Positions 42,593 through 52,564 of a stretch of 64,000 nucleotides of DNA are shown piece after piece. The stretch is from Armigeres subalbatus. Lineage: Eukaryota; Arthropoda; Insecta; Diptera; Culicidae. Position numbers and translations under genes: made by a program. The stretch is taken from positions 138,377,121 through 138,441,120 of the forward strand of contig NC_085139.1 in assembly GCF_024139115.2 (NCBI RefSeq). Direction: 5' to 3'. The notes below the pieces were generated by a model. That model saw only the letters and a list, made by a program, of their open reading frames with translations, did not search any database and was not told the DNA's origin. Every line of letters starts with the position of its first letter. Within the stretch, counting starts at the first letter, position 1.

Positions 42593-42773
42593 GGGGTCGT
42601 ACCCATATTACGTAAGCATTTTTTTTGGGTTTTTCGACCCCCTTCCCCCATGTAAGATTTTTTTCATACAAATGATTTTTTATTTATGATGACAATGGAT
42701 CGATCGCCGCGATTTTATGTTTCGGTTGCTAATCGATTGATTTTCGGCGAGAAATAAAACAAATGTTTGCCAG

Positions 42774-42820
42774 ATTGTCCGGACGTTTCGGTCGATTCAC
42801 TGGCCTTCGACCATCTTCTG
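42774..42820 (-). ncRNA. Hammerhead-like motif, left Penelope copy
   Basis: On the minus strand CAGAAGA, one T, stem GGTCG/CGACC around a 13-base loop, then GAAA, C and GTCCGGAC. The U expected at the second core position is A. Confidence 0.45.
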
Positions 42821-42840
42821 CGGACTCTAAAATACACATA

Positions 42841-43031
42841 GGGGTAATGACGGCTTTGGCAGGTTTTGTTCTATTATTGGCAGGAAGGTTTTTTATGACT
42901 GATTATGCTCAAATTTGGCCCAAACATTCTTTGCATATCAAAGAATATTGTGGCCAAATTTCATAAAATTCGGTCGACAAAAACCCCCCTGCCAATAATA
43001 GAACAAAACCTGCCAAAGCCGTCTGTTCCCC
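42841..43031. mobile_element. 191-bp TA-flanked MITE inside the left Penelope copy
   Basis: The ends (GGGGTAATGACGGCTTTGGC and its inverse near 43031) share about 40 bp of inverted repeat. TA lies on both sides (42839-42840, 43032-43033). The right Penelope copy has the uninterrupted site at 44664-44680, so the insertion boundaries are directly shown. Confidence 0.92.
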
Positions 43032-43146
43032 TATATATTGTCAAGAAAACATAAATAACACAAAATAATCACTCACAATCTTCCTGCCGCTTCTTTACTC
43101 TAAGACGGCCATTACTACTACTAGTTGTTTACATCTATTCTTATTG

Positions 43147-43983
43147 TTACGTACTGCTATTGGGGGTTTTAAGCTTTGTTATAATTGAGTTATAGGCGGT
43201 TTTAAAATTCATTGCATCTTTCTGTTTGTTCACAACTTTATCGTCCCCTCTAATTTTAATGTAAAACGTTTCTGCTGTCAATCTTTTGTAACTATTACTA
43301 ATTTGGTCAAGTATTTTTGTTTTGTCGAAGTCAAAAATATGTCCCTCTTCTACAGTGTGTTGTGATAAACCAGTTCCAGAAATGTTTTTTGTTTTTACAT
43401 TGTACTTGTGTTGTTCTAGACGTTTGGTTAAGAACTGACTAGTTTCCCCAATGTACGATTTGTTGCATGCACCGCACGGGACTTCATACACTACATTAGT
43501 ATTTTTGTTTTTTGGTATTGGGTCTTTAGTTTTTGTAAACAAAATATCTTTAATTTTATTTACTGGTTTATAAGCTACTTTGAACTCGTGATTTCTTAAA
43601 TACTTGGACAGCTTTTCTCCTAATCCATGAATATATGGTATTGTTACAAAATTGTTAATTCTATGTGTGTTGTGTTGTAGTGAATTGTACATAAGGTGTG
43701 GCCTTTCCCTAATAACTTTTTCCACAAGAAAACACGGATAATTGTTATTGGCTAGAATTTGCTTTACAATATTAAGTGTGTTTTTTCGGTATTTAGCGTG
43801 CGTTAATTTCAGCGCTCTGTCTACTAATGCAATAATTGTATTTTTCTTATGTATAAAAGGGCTAACAGATGTATAATCTAAATACCTTTCGTCGATATCC
43901 TTTGGGAACCACTCAGTTGTAATTGTGTTGTCTTCACGGCGCAGAACAACATCCAGAAATTTTATTTTCCCTTCTACTTCCAT
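43147..43983 (-). CDS. Penelope-like RT C-terminus and GIY-YIG endonuclease
   Basis: The 278-codon frame starts within the RT thumb region (KIKFLDVVLRRED) and runs through the conserved helical linker to the GIY-YIG endonuclease at about residues 160-240. Key motifs are VVYEVPCGACNKSYIGET (the GIY-YIG core, with the upstream cysteine pair) and FLTKRLEQHKYN. The nuclease would cut the target for priming. The coding frame continues upstream on the minus strand to about 44020, where the other copy starts, so the N-terminal RT is absent. It is on the opposite strand from the surrounding RTE element. Confidence 0.92.
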   Translation of the reverse strand: MEVEGKIKFLDVVLRREDNTITTEWFPKDIDERYLDYTSVSPFIHKKNTIIALVDRALKLTHAKYRKNTLNIVKQILANNNYPCFLVEKVIRERPHLMYNSLQHNTHRINNFVTIPYIHGLGEKLSKYLRNHEFKVAYKPVNKIKDILFTKTKDPIPKNKNTNVVYEVPCGACNKSYIGETSQFLTKRLEQHKYNVKTKNISGTGLSQHTVEEGHIFDFDKTKILDQISNSYKRLTAETFYIKIRGDDKVVNKQKDAMNFKTAYNSIITKLKTPNSST

Positions 43984-44022
43984 TTCTAACGTAAACTGCA
44001 GTCGTTCATGGAATGAGTTGGA

Positions 44023-44559
44023 ATGAGTTCAACGGGTTCACATAGAATTAACAATTTTGTAACAATACCATATATTCATGGATTAGGAGAAAAGCTGTCC
44101 AAGTATTTAAGAAATCACGAGTTCAAAGTAGCTTATAAACCAGTAAATAAAATTAAAGATATTTTGTTTACAAAAACTAAAGACCCAATACCAAAAAACA
44201 AAAATACTAATGTAGTGTATGAAGTCCCGTGCGGTGCATGCAACAAATCGTACATTGGGGAAACTAGGCAGTTCTTAACCAAACGTCTAGAACAACACAA
44301 GTACAATGTAAAAACAAAAAACATTTCTGGAACTGGTTTATCACAACACACTGTAGAAGAGGGACATATTTTTGACTTCGACAAAACAAAAATACTTGAC
44401 CAAATTAGTAATAGTTACAAAAGATTGACAGCAGAAACGTTTTACATTAAAATTAGAGAAGACGATAAAGTTGTGAACAAACAGAAAGATGCAATGAATT
44501 TTAAAACCGCCTATAACTCAATTATAACAAAGCTTAAAACCCCCAATAGCAGTACGTAA
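44023..44559 (+). CDS. Penelope-like GIY-YIG endonuclease, second copy
   Basis: Residues from HRINNFVTIPYIHGLG on match the other copy almost exactly; I see only S to R in the GET motif (GETRQF) and G to E near residue 147 (IREDD). It has the same GIY-YIG core, the same stop and the same 3' region. The first few codons (SSTGS) are junction sequence. Lacking the RT entirely, it cannot mobilise itself. Confidence 0.9.
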   Translation: MSSTGSHRINNFVTIPYIHGLGEKLSKYLRNHEFKVAYKPVNKIKDILFTKTKDPIPKNKNTNVVYEVPCGACNKSYIGETRQFLTKRLEQHKYNVKTKNISGTGLSQHTVEEGHIFDFDKTKILDQISNSYKRLTAETFYIKIREDDKVVNKQKDAMNFKTAYNSIITKLKTPNSST

Positions 44560-44692
44560 CAATAAGAATAGATGTAAACAACTAGTAGTAGTAATGGCCG
44601 TCTTAGAGTAAGGAAGCGGCAGGAAGATTGTGAGTGATTATTTTGTGTTATTTATGTTTTCTTGACAATATATATGTGTATTTTAGAGTCCA

Positions 44693-44739
44693 CAGAAGAT
44701 GGTCGAAGGCCAGTGAATCGACCGAAACGTCCGGACAAT
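44693..44739 (+). ncRNA. Hammerhead-like motif, right Penelope copy
   Basis: CAGAAGA at 44693, T, GGTCG (44701-44705), loop, CGACC (44719-44723), GAAA (44724-44727), C, then the self-complementary GTCCGGAC. The same arrangement is seen in the left copy and, with different stem bases, at 197-247. Confidence 0.45.
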
Positions 44740-44882
44740 CTGGCAAACATTTGTTTTATTTCTCGCCGAAAATCAATCGATTAGCAACCGAAACATTTTT
44801 TATTTATATGGAGCGTAAGATATTAACCAACACCCCCTCCCTCCCCCCATAAGTGCTTATGTAATATGTGTACGCCCCCCAA

Positions 44883-45356
44883 CGATGCATAAACTTTGCA
44901 GCCTCCCGCGGAATGGTAGTCCGAAGCACTTACACCGTACACCCCCGCAAGAATATCCACAAGGCCACATGGATATCACCTAATCAAGTAACAGAAAACC
45001 AAATCGACCACGTTCTAATCGACGGTGAATTCTTCTCCGACATAACGAACGTACGCACTTACCGCAGTGCGAATATTGAATCCGACCACTACCTCGTTGC
45101 GGTATGTCTGCGCTCAAAACTCTCGACGGTGTACATCACGCGTCGGAGTCTTCCGCCGCGGCTAAACATTGGGCGGCTGCAAGACGGTAGACTAGCCCAA
45201 GACTACGCGCAGCAGCTGGAAGAGCAACTAGGCGCAGCATCTCTTGAAAATGGCTGGAGAGATATTCGATCCGCCATTGGATGCACCGCAACCGCTGCAC
45301 TAGGCACGGTGGCCCATGATCAGAGAAACGACTGGTATGACGGCGAATGTGAGTAG
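44883..45356 (+). CDS. RTE endonuclease C-terminal part and linker start
   Basis: After the insertion the frame resumes with RCINFAASRGMVVRS, a canonical RTE endonuclease stretch, then HKATWISPN, NQIDHVLIDG and the catalytic histidine region SDHYLVAV. The linker begins with LNIGRLQDGRLAQDYAQ. It terminates at TAG where the family normally continues, and the same frame goes on beyond the stop. The stop looks like a CAG to TAG change. Confidence 0.88.
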   Translation, partial: RCINFAASRGMVVRSTYTVHPRKNIHKATWISPNQVTENQIDHVLIDGEFFSDITNVRTYRSANIESDHYLVAVCLRSKLSTVYITRRSLPPRLNIGRLQDGRLAQDYAQQLEEQLGAASLENGWRDIRSAIGCTATAALGTVAHDQRNDWYDGECE

Positions 45357-46085
45357 TTAGTTGAGGAGAAGAATGCAGCATGGGTGAGATTGCTGCAACA
45401 CCGCACGAAGGCGAATGAGGCACGAAACAAACGGGCGCGGAACAGACAAAACTCGGTTTTTCGGAGGAAAAAGCGCCAGCAGGAAGATCGAGACCGTGAA
45501 GAGTCGGAGGAACTGTACCGCGCTAATAACGCACGAAAGTTCTATGAGAAGTTAAACCGCTCACATAAGGGCCACGTGCCACAGCCTGATATGCGTAAGG
45601 ACATAAACGGACATCTTCTTACAAACGAGCGTGAGGTGATCCAAAGCTGGCGGAAGCACTACGTAGAGCACCTGAATTGCGATATGCTAGACAACGGTGG
45701 CGGTATGGTATTGAACCTAGGAGCACGCGCGCAGGACATTCGACTTCCGTCTCCGAATCTCCAGGAAATCCAGGAGTAAATCGGCCGGCTGAAAAACAAC
45801 AAAGCCCCTGGAGTTGACCAATTACCAGGAGAGCTGTTTAAACACGGTGATGAGGCACTGGTTAGAGCGCTGCACTGGATGATTACCAAGGTTTGGGAGG
45901 ATGAGGTTCTGCCGCAGAAGTGGATGGAAGGTGTCGTGTGTCCCATCTACAAAAAGGGCGATAAGCTGGATTGTAGCATCTACCGCGCAATCACATTGCT
46001 GAACGCCGCCTACAAGATACTCTCCCAAATTTTATGCCGTCGACTAACACCAATTGCAAGAGAATTCGTGGGGCAGTACCAGTGT
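45357..46085 (+). pseudogene. RTE linker and RT N-terminus
   Basis: In one frame, interrupted by two stop codons (TAG at 45354, TAA at 45777), the sequence encodes the charged linker (RRKKRQQEDRDREESEELYR), then IGRLKNNKAPGVDQLPGELF and VWEDEVLPQKWMEG with CPIYKKGDKLDC, the N-terminal RT blocks. Near 46090 a small deletion removes the GFRPGRST-type block and shifts the frame. Confidence 0.85.
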
Positions 46086-46099
46086 TCGCCGTTAGTTAG

Positions 46100-46645
46100 G
46101 TATTGTAGAAATGCCGCGAATACAACGTGTCCACACATCATCTATTTATCGACTTCAAAGCCGCATATGATACAATCGATCGGGACCAGCTATGGCAGCT
46201 AATGCACGAAAACGGATTTCCGGATAAACTGATACGGTTGATCAAGGCGACGATGGATCGGGTGATGTGCGTAGTTCGAGTTTCAGGGGCATTCTCGAGT
46301 CCCTTCGAAACCCGCCCTGGGTTACGGCAAGGTGATGGTCTTTCGTGTCTGCTATTCAACATCGTTTTGGAGGGAGTAATACGAATGGCAGGGATTGACA
46401 CAAGTGGTACGACTTTCACGAAGTCCGTCCAGTTATTTGGTTTCGCCGACGACATTGGTATCACGGCACGTAATTTTGAGAGGGTGGAGGAAGCCTTCAT
46501 CAGGCTGAAAAGTGAAGCTAAACGGATTGGACTAGTCATCAACACGTCGAAGACGAAGTACATGATAGGAAGAGGCTCAAGAGAGAACAATGTAAGCCAC
46601 CCACCACGAGTTTCTATCGGTGGTGACGAAATTGAGGTGGTTTAA
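46100..46645 (+). CDS. RTE reverse transcriptase core
   Basis: The frame carries the RT blocks HHLFIDFKAAYDTIDRDQLW (catalytic aspartate), PFETRPGLRQGDGLSCLLFN and the catalytic FGFADDIGI followed by the thumb-side GLVINTSKTKYM. It reads in frame until TAA at 46643-46645, just before an EFVYF motif that should continue the protein. RT converts the element RNA to DNA on the nicked target. Confidence 0.9.
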
Positions 46646-47190
46646 GAATTCGTATACTTCGTATATTCGATAACGATACCAGCAGAGAAATTCGGAGTCG
46701 CATCATGACAGGAAATCGTACGTACTTTGGACTCCGCAAAACGCTCCGATTGAATAGAGTTCGCCGCCGTACCAAACTGACAATCTACAAAACGCTTATT
46801 AGACCGGTAGTTCTCTACGGACACGAGACCTGGACGATGGCCGTGGGGGACCAACACGCACTGGGAGTTTTCGAAAGTAAAGTGCTGCTTACCATCTATG
46901 GTGGGGTGCAGATGACGGACGGTACGTGGAGGAGGCGAATGAACCATGAGTTGCATCAACTGTTGGGAGAACTATCCATCGTTCACACCGCGAAAATCGG
47001 AAGACTGTGGTGGGCCGGGCACGTAGTCAGAATGTCGGACAGTAATCCGGTGAAAATGATTCGCGACAAGGTGGATCGATCAGGTGGAGGACGATTTTCG
47101 GACCCTCCGCAAACTGCGTGGTTGGCGAAGTACAGCCATGGACCGAGCTGAATGGAGAAGACTTTTATGTATTGCACAGGCCACTTCGGT
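46646..47190 (+). pseudogene. RTE RT thumb and C-terminus
   Basis: The open piece 46705-47151 has NRTYFGLRKTLRLN, KTLIRPVVLYGHETW and WWAGHVVRMSD, the usual RTE C-terminus. A further one-base change near 47120 shifts the last 20 codons into another frame ending at about 47190. No poly-A is visible. Confidence 0.85.
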
Positions 47191-49381
47191 CTTAGTCTGG
47201 TAATAAAAGGAGAACTTGAACAAATTTTAATGTTTTTCCAAATAAATCCCATCCCATAAATTACCTCTGTGTTACCCCTAAAACACCTACAAATAGCCTG
47301 AAATTTCGCTAGGACCCCTAAATCATCAAAAAGAAACTGAGAGACATATGGGAGCTGGAGTTTTCGAACATTTTTGAAATTTGAATTACCCTAATAACCA
47401 ACAAATTCGAGAATATTAGTTAGTTGAACGCCCTTTAATAAGTCATGTTGCACTTTTGTAATTCTGTTTAAACTTGTTGGGGTATTTTTTTTTATAACAA
47501 TGGCTATTCCACGATAAAAACGTGTGTCTGTTTTTTTGCCTGATTGAAAGACAGGACCATTTGAGTCGTCTAAATTTCTTAGGGCCCGCAAAATATCCTG
47601 AACTCGAAGCTAATGCACTTTAATATCCTTTAAAAATCTGAAGAAAAAAAATGCAAAACAGTCGCGGAGGTGATTATTTCCATGAAATGTAAATGTTTAG
47701 TTTTCTAAAAAAATAAAAAGAATTGCAAACAGATTACAGTTCTTTTCCAAGATACCCCCACCATTTTCATTAACCCTCGAGGACTCGCGCCGTTGTAAAA
47801 AGAACAACACTACCGAAAAAAATCACGCTTGTTGTCGAGACTGCATTAGTGATTCAGGACTAAGCGAATCCCGGAAGGTTAAGGTGCATTATTTACTCTC
47901 AGTTTTCGAATTGCAATCTTTAAAAGCGTCACTTCAGCTTAAATTAACTGATCGCATGAGACCATTTAGTATATTTTTGCTCTCTATATTTCCGTGAATT
48001 CGAAAAATCAGCTAGTCATTTAATTTTGAAAAATCGGCAAGTTTTGGAATTAACATCACTTTTGATATATTGAGAATTTCTACCTAAGTCAGGTGAAACT
48101 TTATACCACATTCCATGTTTCGCCCAAAAATGTCAAAAACGAAAATTTTTGGGTTGTGGCAGTACTGCCCGAAAGCGTTAATATGAATTACATTTTTTGA
48201 TACATTTATAGCTATCTTTAAAAAAATTAAAATCAGCTTCGTTTCAGTCCGCCAAAGTGTACTACCCTCTTGAGCAATCTGCAATCTTTTGTAATAGGTC
48301 TTATGTCGTTGGAAAACAAGAACTGGGTATTTGCTTGTATCTACAAAGTATCGATTTTTACATTACCATCGAGGAACGAAGCACCGCTATAAACTTTTCC
48401 GACCTCAGCTTGCTAAGAAAAAAATATTGCTAAAAATGGGTTTTGAACCTTAGGCCTTCCATTTTAAGCGCTTTTCAATGCTAATGACGTGCTAACCATC
48501 TTGACTAATTTACCAATTGGCTGAATAAGGCATAGCTCAAAAAGTATCATTACCCATATTCTATGTTATGTAAATGAAATAATGATCATAATTCGTCAGC
48601 TGACGGGTAACAGAGATAACAATGGCATATTTTAGAGAAATTAACGTCGTGCTTATTTGTATCCTTTTATGACATCAAACTCAAAGGAGACGAGAAAATT
48701 GTGAGGGTCAAAGCAATATTGCATATAATTGTCATATCAAATATAACATTTTCTGATCTGTTTTCTTACCAGATTTGACATAAAATGCTTAGTGTAAAAG
48801 ATGTCATAAACATTTTTATGGTAGAAAAACCGTTGCAAAATTTCTAATAAATCTCGTTTGATGCCAAAAGTTTCGTCAAGAAGGATGTACACTGACAAAA
48901 ATCCAATCATATCCGTTATGTGTGGCACACATAAATTTAGACTGTAGCATTTCCCACTTAACGGCTATGTGAATTCGCATAGCATATATGTGGAAACACA
49001 CATAACCCTTATTAACTAATAACCTTTATTTGGTTTTTGCCATAGCGGGTGGTTATTAACGCACACATCAAATTTATTTGTAAATTTCTTTAGATTTTTT
49101 CCAAAAAAAAAATGTGGATATTTATTAGTGTACTCAAACCATTCACGCTAGTATCAATTTATTTGCTTTACAAAGCTTGTGATACCTTTCGAAGATAAAG
49201 ACTGTTCCAGAAATTATAAGCACTCTAATAAATAGTCGGCAAATTGAACTGCTTGTAATGTTCCATGAAAATTTGTATGCATCCTATAGATAAACTCCAT
49301 TTAATAAACATGATGCATTTTTTTTCGAATATTTTGCGTCCGAGCAGCACATATATTGCACATCGATCGCAGTAACTTATA
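47191..49381. other. Stretch without a supported gene
   Basis: AT-rich DNA. The segment 47770-47885 (GGACTCGCGCCGTTGTAAAA to GAATCCCGGAAGG) looks like a piece of a dispersed repeat, judged by its composition against the surroundings only. Confidence 0.35.
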
Positions 49382-49553
49382 GGGCCGATGCCCACGTAGC
49401 GTCATTTCAACGCAGAGTGCACGTGGCGTCAAAAAGACGCAGGTGTGCACCGGGAAAAAGCGGTAACGCAGCGTCACCACGCCGATGCACACCAGCGTTA
49501 TTTTAACGCTGCGTGGACGTGGCGTTGAAAACCCGCTACGTGGGCATCGGCCC
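49382..49553. mobile_element. 172-bp MITE with GC-rich inverted ends
   Basis: GGGCCGATGCCCACGTAGC at 49382 and GCTACGTGGGCATCGGCCC at the other end are inverted copies (18 or 19 bp perfect). Internal ACGTGGCGT repeats add symmetry. The flanks ATA and ATA suggest a 3-bp duplication, as in PIF/Harbinger-type elements. A broken copy is at 53899. Confidence 0.82.
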
Positions 49554-51065
49554 ATATATGAGTCACAATATAGTAACTGCAATCAGATTTGCTCAACTTG
49601 TGCTGCTTGGGATCGGAGTACCTCACTGTGAATTTCAAATGCCTCTAATTCTTCTTCGATAACAATATTTTGAGTTTAAATATCTGTAACTGCTCGGTAA
49701 ATTAGTATAACGACCTTATGCAATGGATTTAAAGTGGATATTGATAACACATATGAAGAAATTACTCAAAATGTGTTGTGCAAACACCTCACACCCATGT
49801 GAAGGAAAAAATCCTCGAACATGACGTATATTCCATAAAATCTGCAAAACTTAACCCTAACTCAAATTCAACTCAACACACAAAACTCAAAATAATAAAG
49901 ATTCATTTCGTCGATTTGGAAAAACAATATTGACAGTCCCAGCGGCAAAGAAATTGAACAAGGCAAGGGACTAAATGTTGTCCTTATAATAAAATATAGT
50001 TTTAATAACCATCTAGCGGTGATGGAGCCTGTGGTTGCGGGTGGCGTTCTGCCTGTTCTCTGTCACAGGTTTCCTCTGTCACAACCCACAAGCCGTACCC
50101 CCCTTGAAGTACCTAAATATGTTCCCGAGCAAAGTTGATAATTTGTATAGATGTTCTGGAATCGCTGTTTTTGATCACTTATATTGACGTAATTTTTTGG
50201 TCGTTGTAATGGTTACAATAACGAAATTTACAGCAGAAAAATCTTACTGTGACATTGGACTGAAAACTATTTATATTTCTATTTCAGATTATATATGTAA
50301 GTAGTTTAGAGAACAACAACATACTAGAAATCATAATAAGAAATAAATCAGCAATCATCGCTAGCCCTGCCTTAAGCACCAATAACAGTTTAAATCATCC
50401 TTGGGACATTAATAATGTACTTTGTTAATCTACAGCATGCGACACAGTTAAACATAGAATTCTATCGTCTGAAACGGATTATGCTCACCGGTCTATTTAA
50501 ATAACGAAATAAAGGAGATCGGTTACAAGGACATAAGGAAGATTGAACTGTTATCCTACAGTGGTAACTAGTCAAGATAGTCAAGAATCAAGCCCACGTG
50601 AATAAAAATTGAAAAAAAAACAGAAAAGCACTGATTGTTGCTTCTGTATTACACAATCAAGCATGCTGCTTCCCGTCCAGGTGTTAAAGACCGATGAAGT
50701 CACCTTTTCCGAGGGTGTGAGATGCCCCTTGATTGAACCAACACACGATTATGCTAAATTCCAGGAAATAATGTGGTAATCGTATATACTTTCACAAAAT
50801 ACGCCGCCTCTATGGAAAAGACGGGAAACAACTTTCGCTAATCTCACCCACACTCGAGAAGACATCTCATATTCGTCTCTTCGTCATCCTCTCATTGTGG
50901 CCGTCGAAAAAAAATAACTGCAGACAAAGATGCTGTACGCGCGTTCAATGCCTTCATTGTTGAATAGTCATTCGGCTGGCATACCGAAGAGGCGCTGCAA
51001 ACGCGCAGTTGTAAGCATTGCATGACTAACCTGATGGTAAAGTCTTGGGGCTTGCGAGACGATTT
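49554..51065. other. Stretch without a supported gene
   Basis: No coding region or clear repeat end was recognised, except a reverse-oriented CATCTAGCGGTGATGG at 50010, a possible fragment of the 167-bp-period family end. Confidence 0.35.
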
Positions 51066-51885
51066 TTTGCCTTTCTCGTATACTAAGTATACGTAAAGGC
51101 TATATGTTCACTCCAAAAACAAACTTTTTATAGAAGGCTCGGAGACCCATAGTGTTATATACCAATCGACTCAGCTCGACGAATTGAGGTGATGTCTGTG
51201 TGTGTGTGCGTGTGTGTGTATGTGTGTGTGTATGTGCGCACCAAAAGAGCAAAAAGTCTCGCTCACTTTTTTTGTACTTACCCTTGACCGATTTCTTCGC
51301 AACAGGTTGCATTTGACGCAGTATTCTGCCCCATTGTTTCCTATTGAAAATTGGCCGGTTCGGACTATGGGCTTGGGAGTTATGGCCAAAATACTTTTTC
51401 TCATAAAAAAGCGCGTAAAAAAGTCTCGCTCACTTTTTTTGTACTCACCCTTGACCGATTTCTTCGTAACAGGTTGCATTTAACGCAGTATTCTGCCCCA
51501 TTATTTCCTATCGAAAATTGGCCGAATCGGACTATGGGCTTGGGAGTTATGGCCAAAATACTTTTTCTCATAAAAAAGCGCGTAAAAAAGTCTCGCTCAC
51601 TTTTTTTTGTACTTACCCTTGACCGATTTCTTCGCAACAGGATGCATTTGACGCAGTATTCTGCCCCATTCTTTCCTATTGAAAATTGGCCGGATCGGAC
51701 TATGGGCTTGGGAGTTATGGCCAAAATACTTTTTCTCATAGAAAAGCGCATAAAAAAGTCTAGCTCACGTTTAATGCACTTACCCTAAACCGATTTCCTT
51801 GCCCAAAATCTCGCCCAAAATACTATTTTTTTTATCGCACGAGAAAGGCATCATCACCGCTAGGTGGATTAATCTGGGTTTTTTT
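51066..51885 (+). repeat. 167-bp-period repeat family, copy with three units
   Basis: It begins GCCTTTCTCGTATACTAAG and ends with CGAGAAAGGCATCATCACCG and GCTAGGTGGATTAATCTGG. A GT run lies at 51196-51238. The unit around GTCTCGCTCAC starts at 51256, 51423, 51590 and 51758, giving periods of 167, 167 and 168 bp. The units differ at a few positions each. Confidence 0.85.
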
Positions 51886-51969
51886 GTTTTTCTTTACCAT
51901 TTATTGCACGTGCACGATGCATCGCGATCGCGAACGCTGGATCAAAACAGTACGATGAGCTCTCTGCAT

Positions 51970-52006
51970 TTCTGACGTCGTCGTCATCGTCGTCGTCGTC
52001 GAAAGA
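51970..52006 (+). repeat. GTC/GAC microsatellite
   Basis: GTCGTCGTCATCGTCGTCG-type trinucleotide run, about 10 units. Confidence 0.8.
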
Positions 52007-52165
52007 CGTCACATGCCATTACGAATGAAATAAAACGCTATTTATTACCGAAGCGGTAGGTACATAAAGGGTCGTGTATCAGTATCGTACTCCTAATGTC
52101 GGCTCAATGAGTATGATAATAAAAGAGTAGGGAACTAAAAAAACTTTCTTTACTGATTCTTTTGG

Positions 52166-52318
52166 ATGAAGGCGTTTAAATTTAGCTTAGCTTTGTTGTT
52201 TTCCCTTTCATTTGCCTTGAGCTTGAGCTCGGTGATCACACGATTGGTGGTTGCTTATCCGTGGTCAACAAGAACTGGTAGCCAAGCAACACAATCAAGA
52301 CCAATTAGTTTGAAATAA
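52166..52318 (+). CDS. Possible secreted mini-protein (50 codons)
   Basis: The frame opens with MKAFKFSLALLFSLSFALSL, a basic start followed by about 18 hydrophobic residues, the shape of a cleavable signal peptide. The remainder is short and polar (YPWSTRTGSQ, then SRPISLK). It ends with TAA inside GAAATAAAT, so an AATAAA polyadenylation-type hexamer overlaps the stop. The start context is weak (TGG before ATG). An initiator-like TCAGT lies 85 bp upstream at 52079-52083. I do not recognise the protein; it lies outside the repeats I could identify. It could equally be a chance frame, as short signal-like frames occur in AT-rich DNA. Confidence 0.3.
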   Translation: MKAFKFSLALLFSLSFALSLSSVITRLVVAYPWSTRTGSQATQSRPISLK

Positions 52319-52564
52319 ATTTTGAAGTTCACACGGAGGCTTATAACAGTGTATTTGTCCGTCTTGTTGAAATTTTTTATTGGTGTTAATTTGAATATCA
52401 TGTGATTCAGTCCGTAGTGCGAACATAGTGTAATACTGCAATGTGACCTTCAAATATGCGCGTTTGAAGACACTAAATTTTCTCTCTTTGTGCAAACGTC
52501 CATCATCACAAGTTACTTGAGTAGATCTTAACAGCGATTTGCCTTTCTTGAATGGTTTCCGGTT

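Larger units (their letters stand above)
42719..44795. mobile_element. Head-to-head pair of Penelope-like element copies
   Basis: The left copy is on the minus strand and the right on the plus strand, meeting near 44025. Their 3' regions are near-identical inverted arms out to 42719 and 44795. Both carry a GIY-YIG nuclease region, and both are 5'-truncated. The left copy reaches further into the RT C-terminus. A 191-bp MITE interrupts the left 3' region. Confidence 0.85.
42593..44879. mobile_element. MITE inserted in the RTE element, itself split by Penelope copies
   Basis: The ends are inverted: GGGGTCGTACCCATATTACG at 42593 and CATATTAC-type sequence in reverse at the right end (GTAATATGTGTACGCCCCC to 44879). 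CAA occurs on both sides (42590-42592 and 44880-44882), a 3-bp target duplication. The host coding frame is restored when one copy of CAA is removed. The middle is occupied by an inverted pair of Penelope-like copies. Confidence 0.7.
41810..47190 (+). mobile_element. RTE-type LINE with nested insertion
   Basis: The plus strand codes endonuclease, linker and RT in RTE order. Insertion of 42593-44879 splits the endonuclease. Coding resumes in phase at CGATGC after one CAA duplicate. In-frame stops at 45354-45356 (TAG) and 45777-45779 (TAA) and a small deletion near 46090 show decay. The start of the element is set by a GC-rich 5' region beginning about 41810-41880. Confidence 0.85.
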
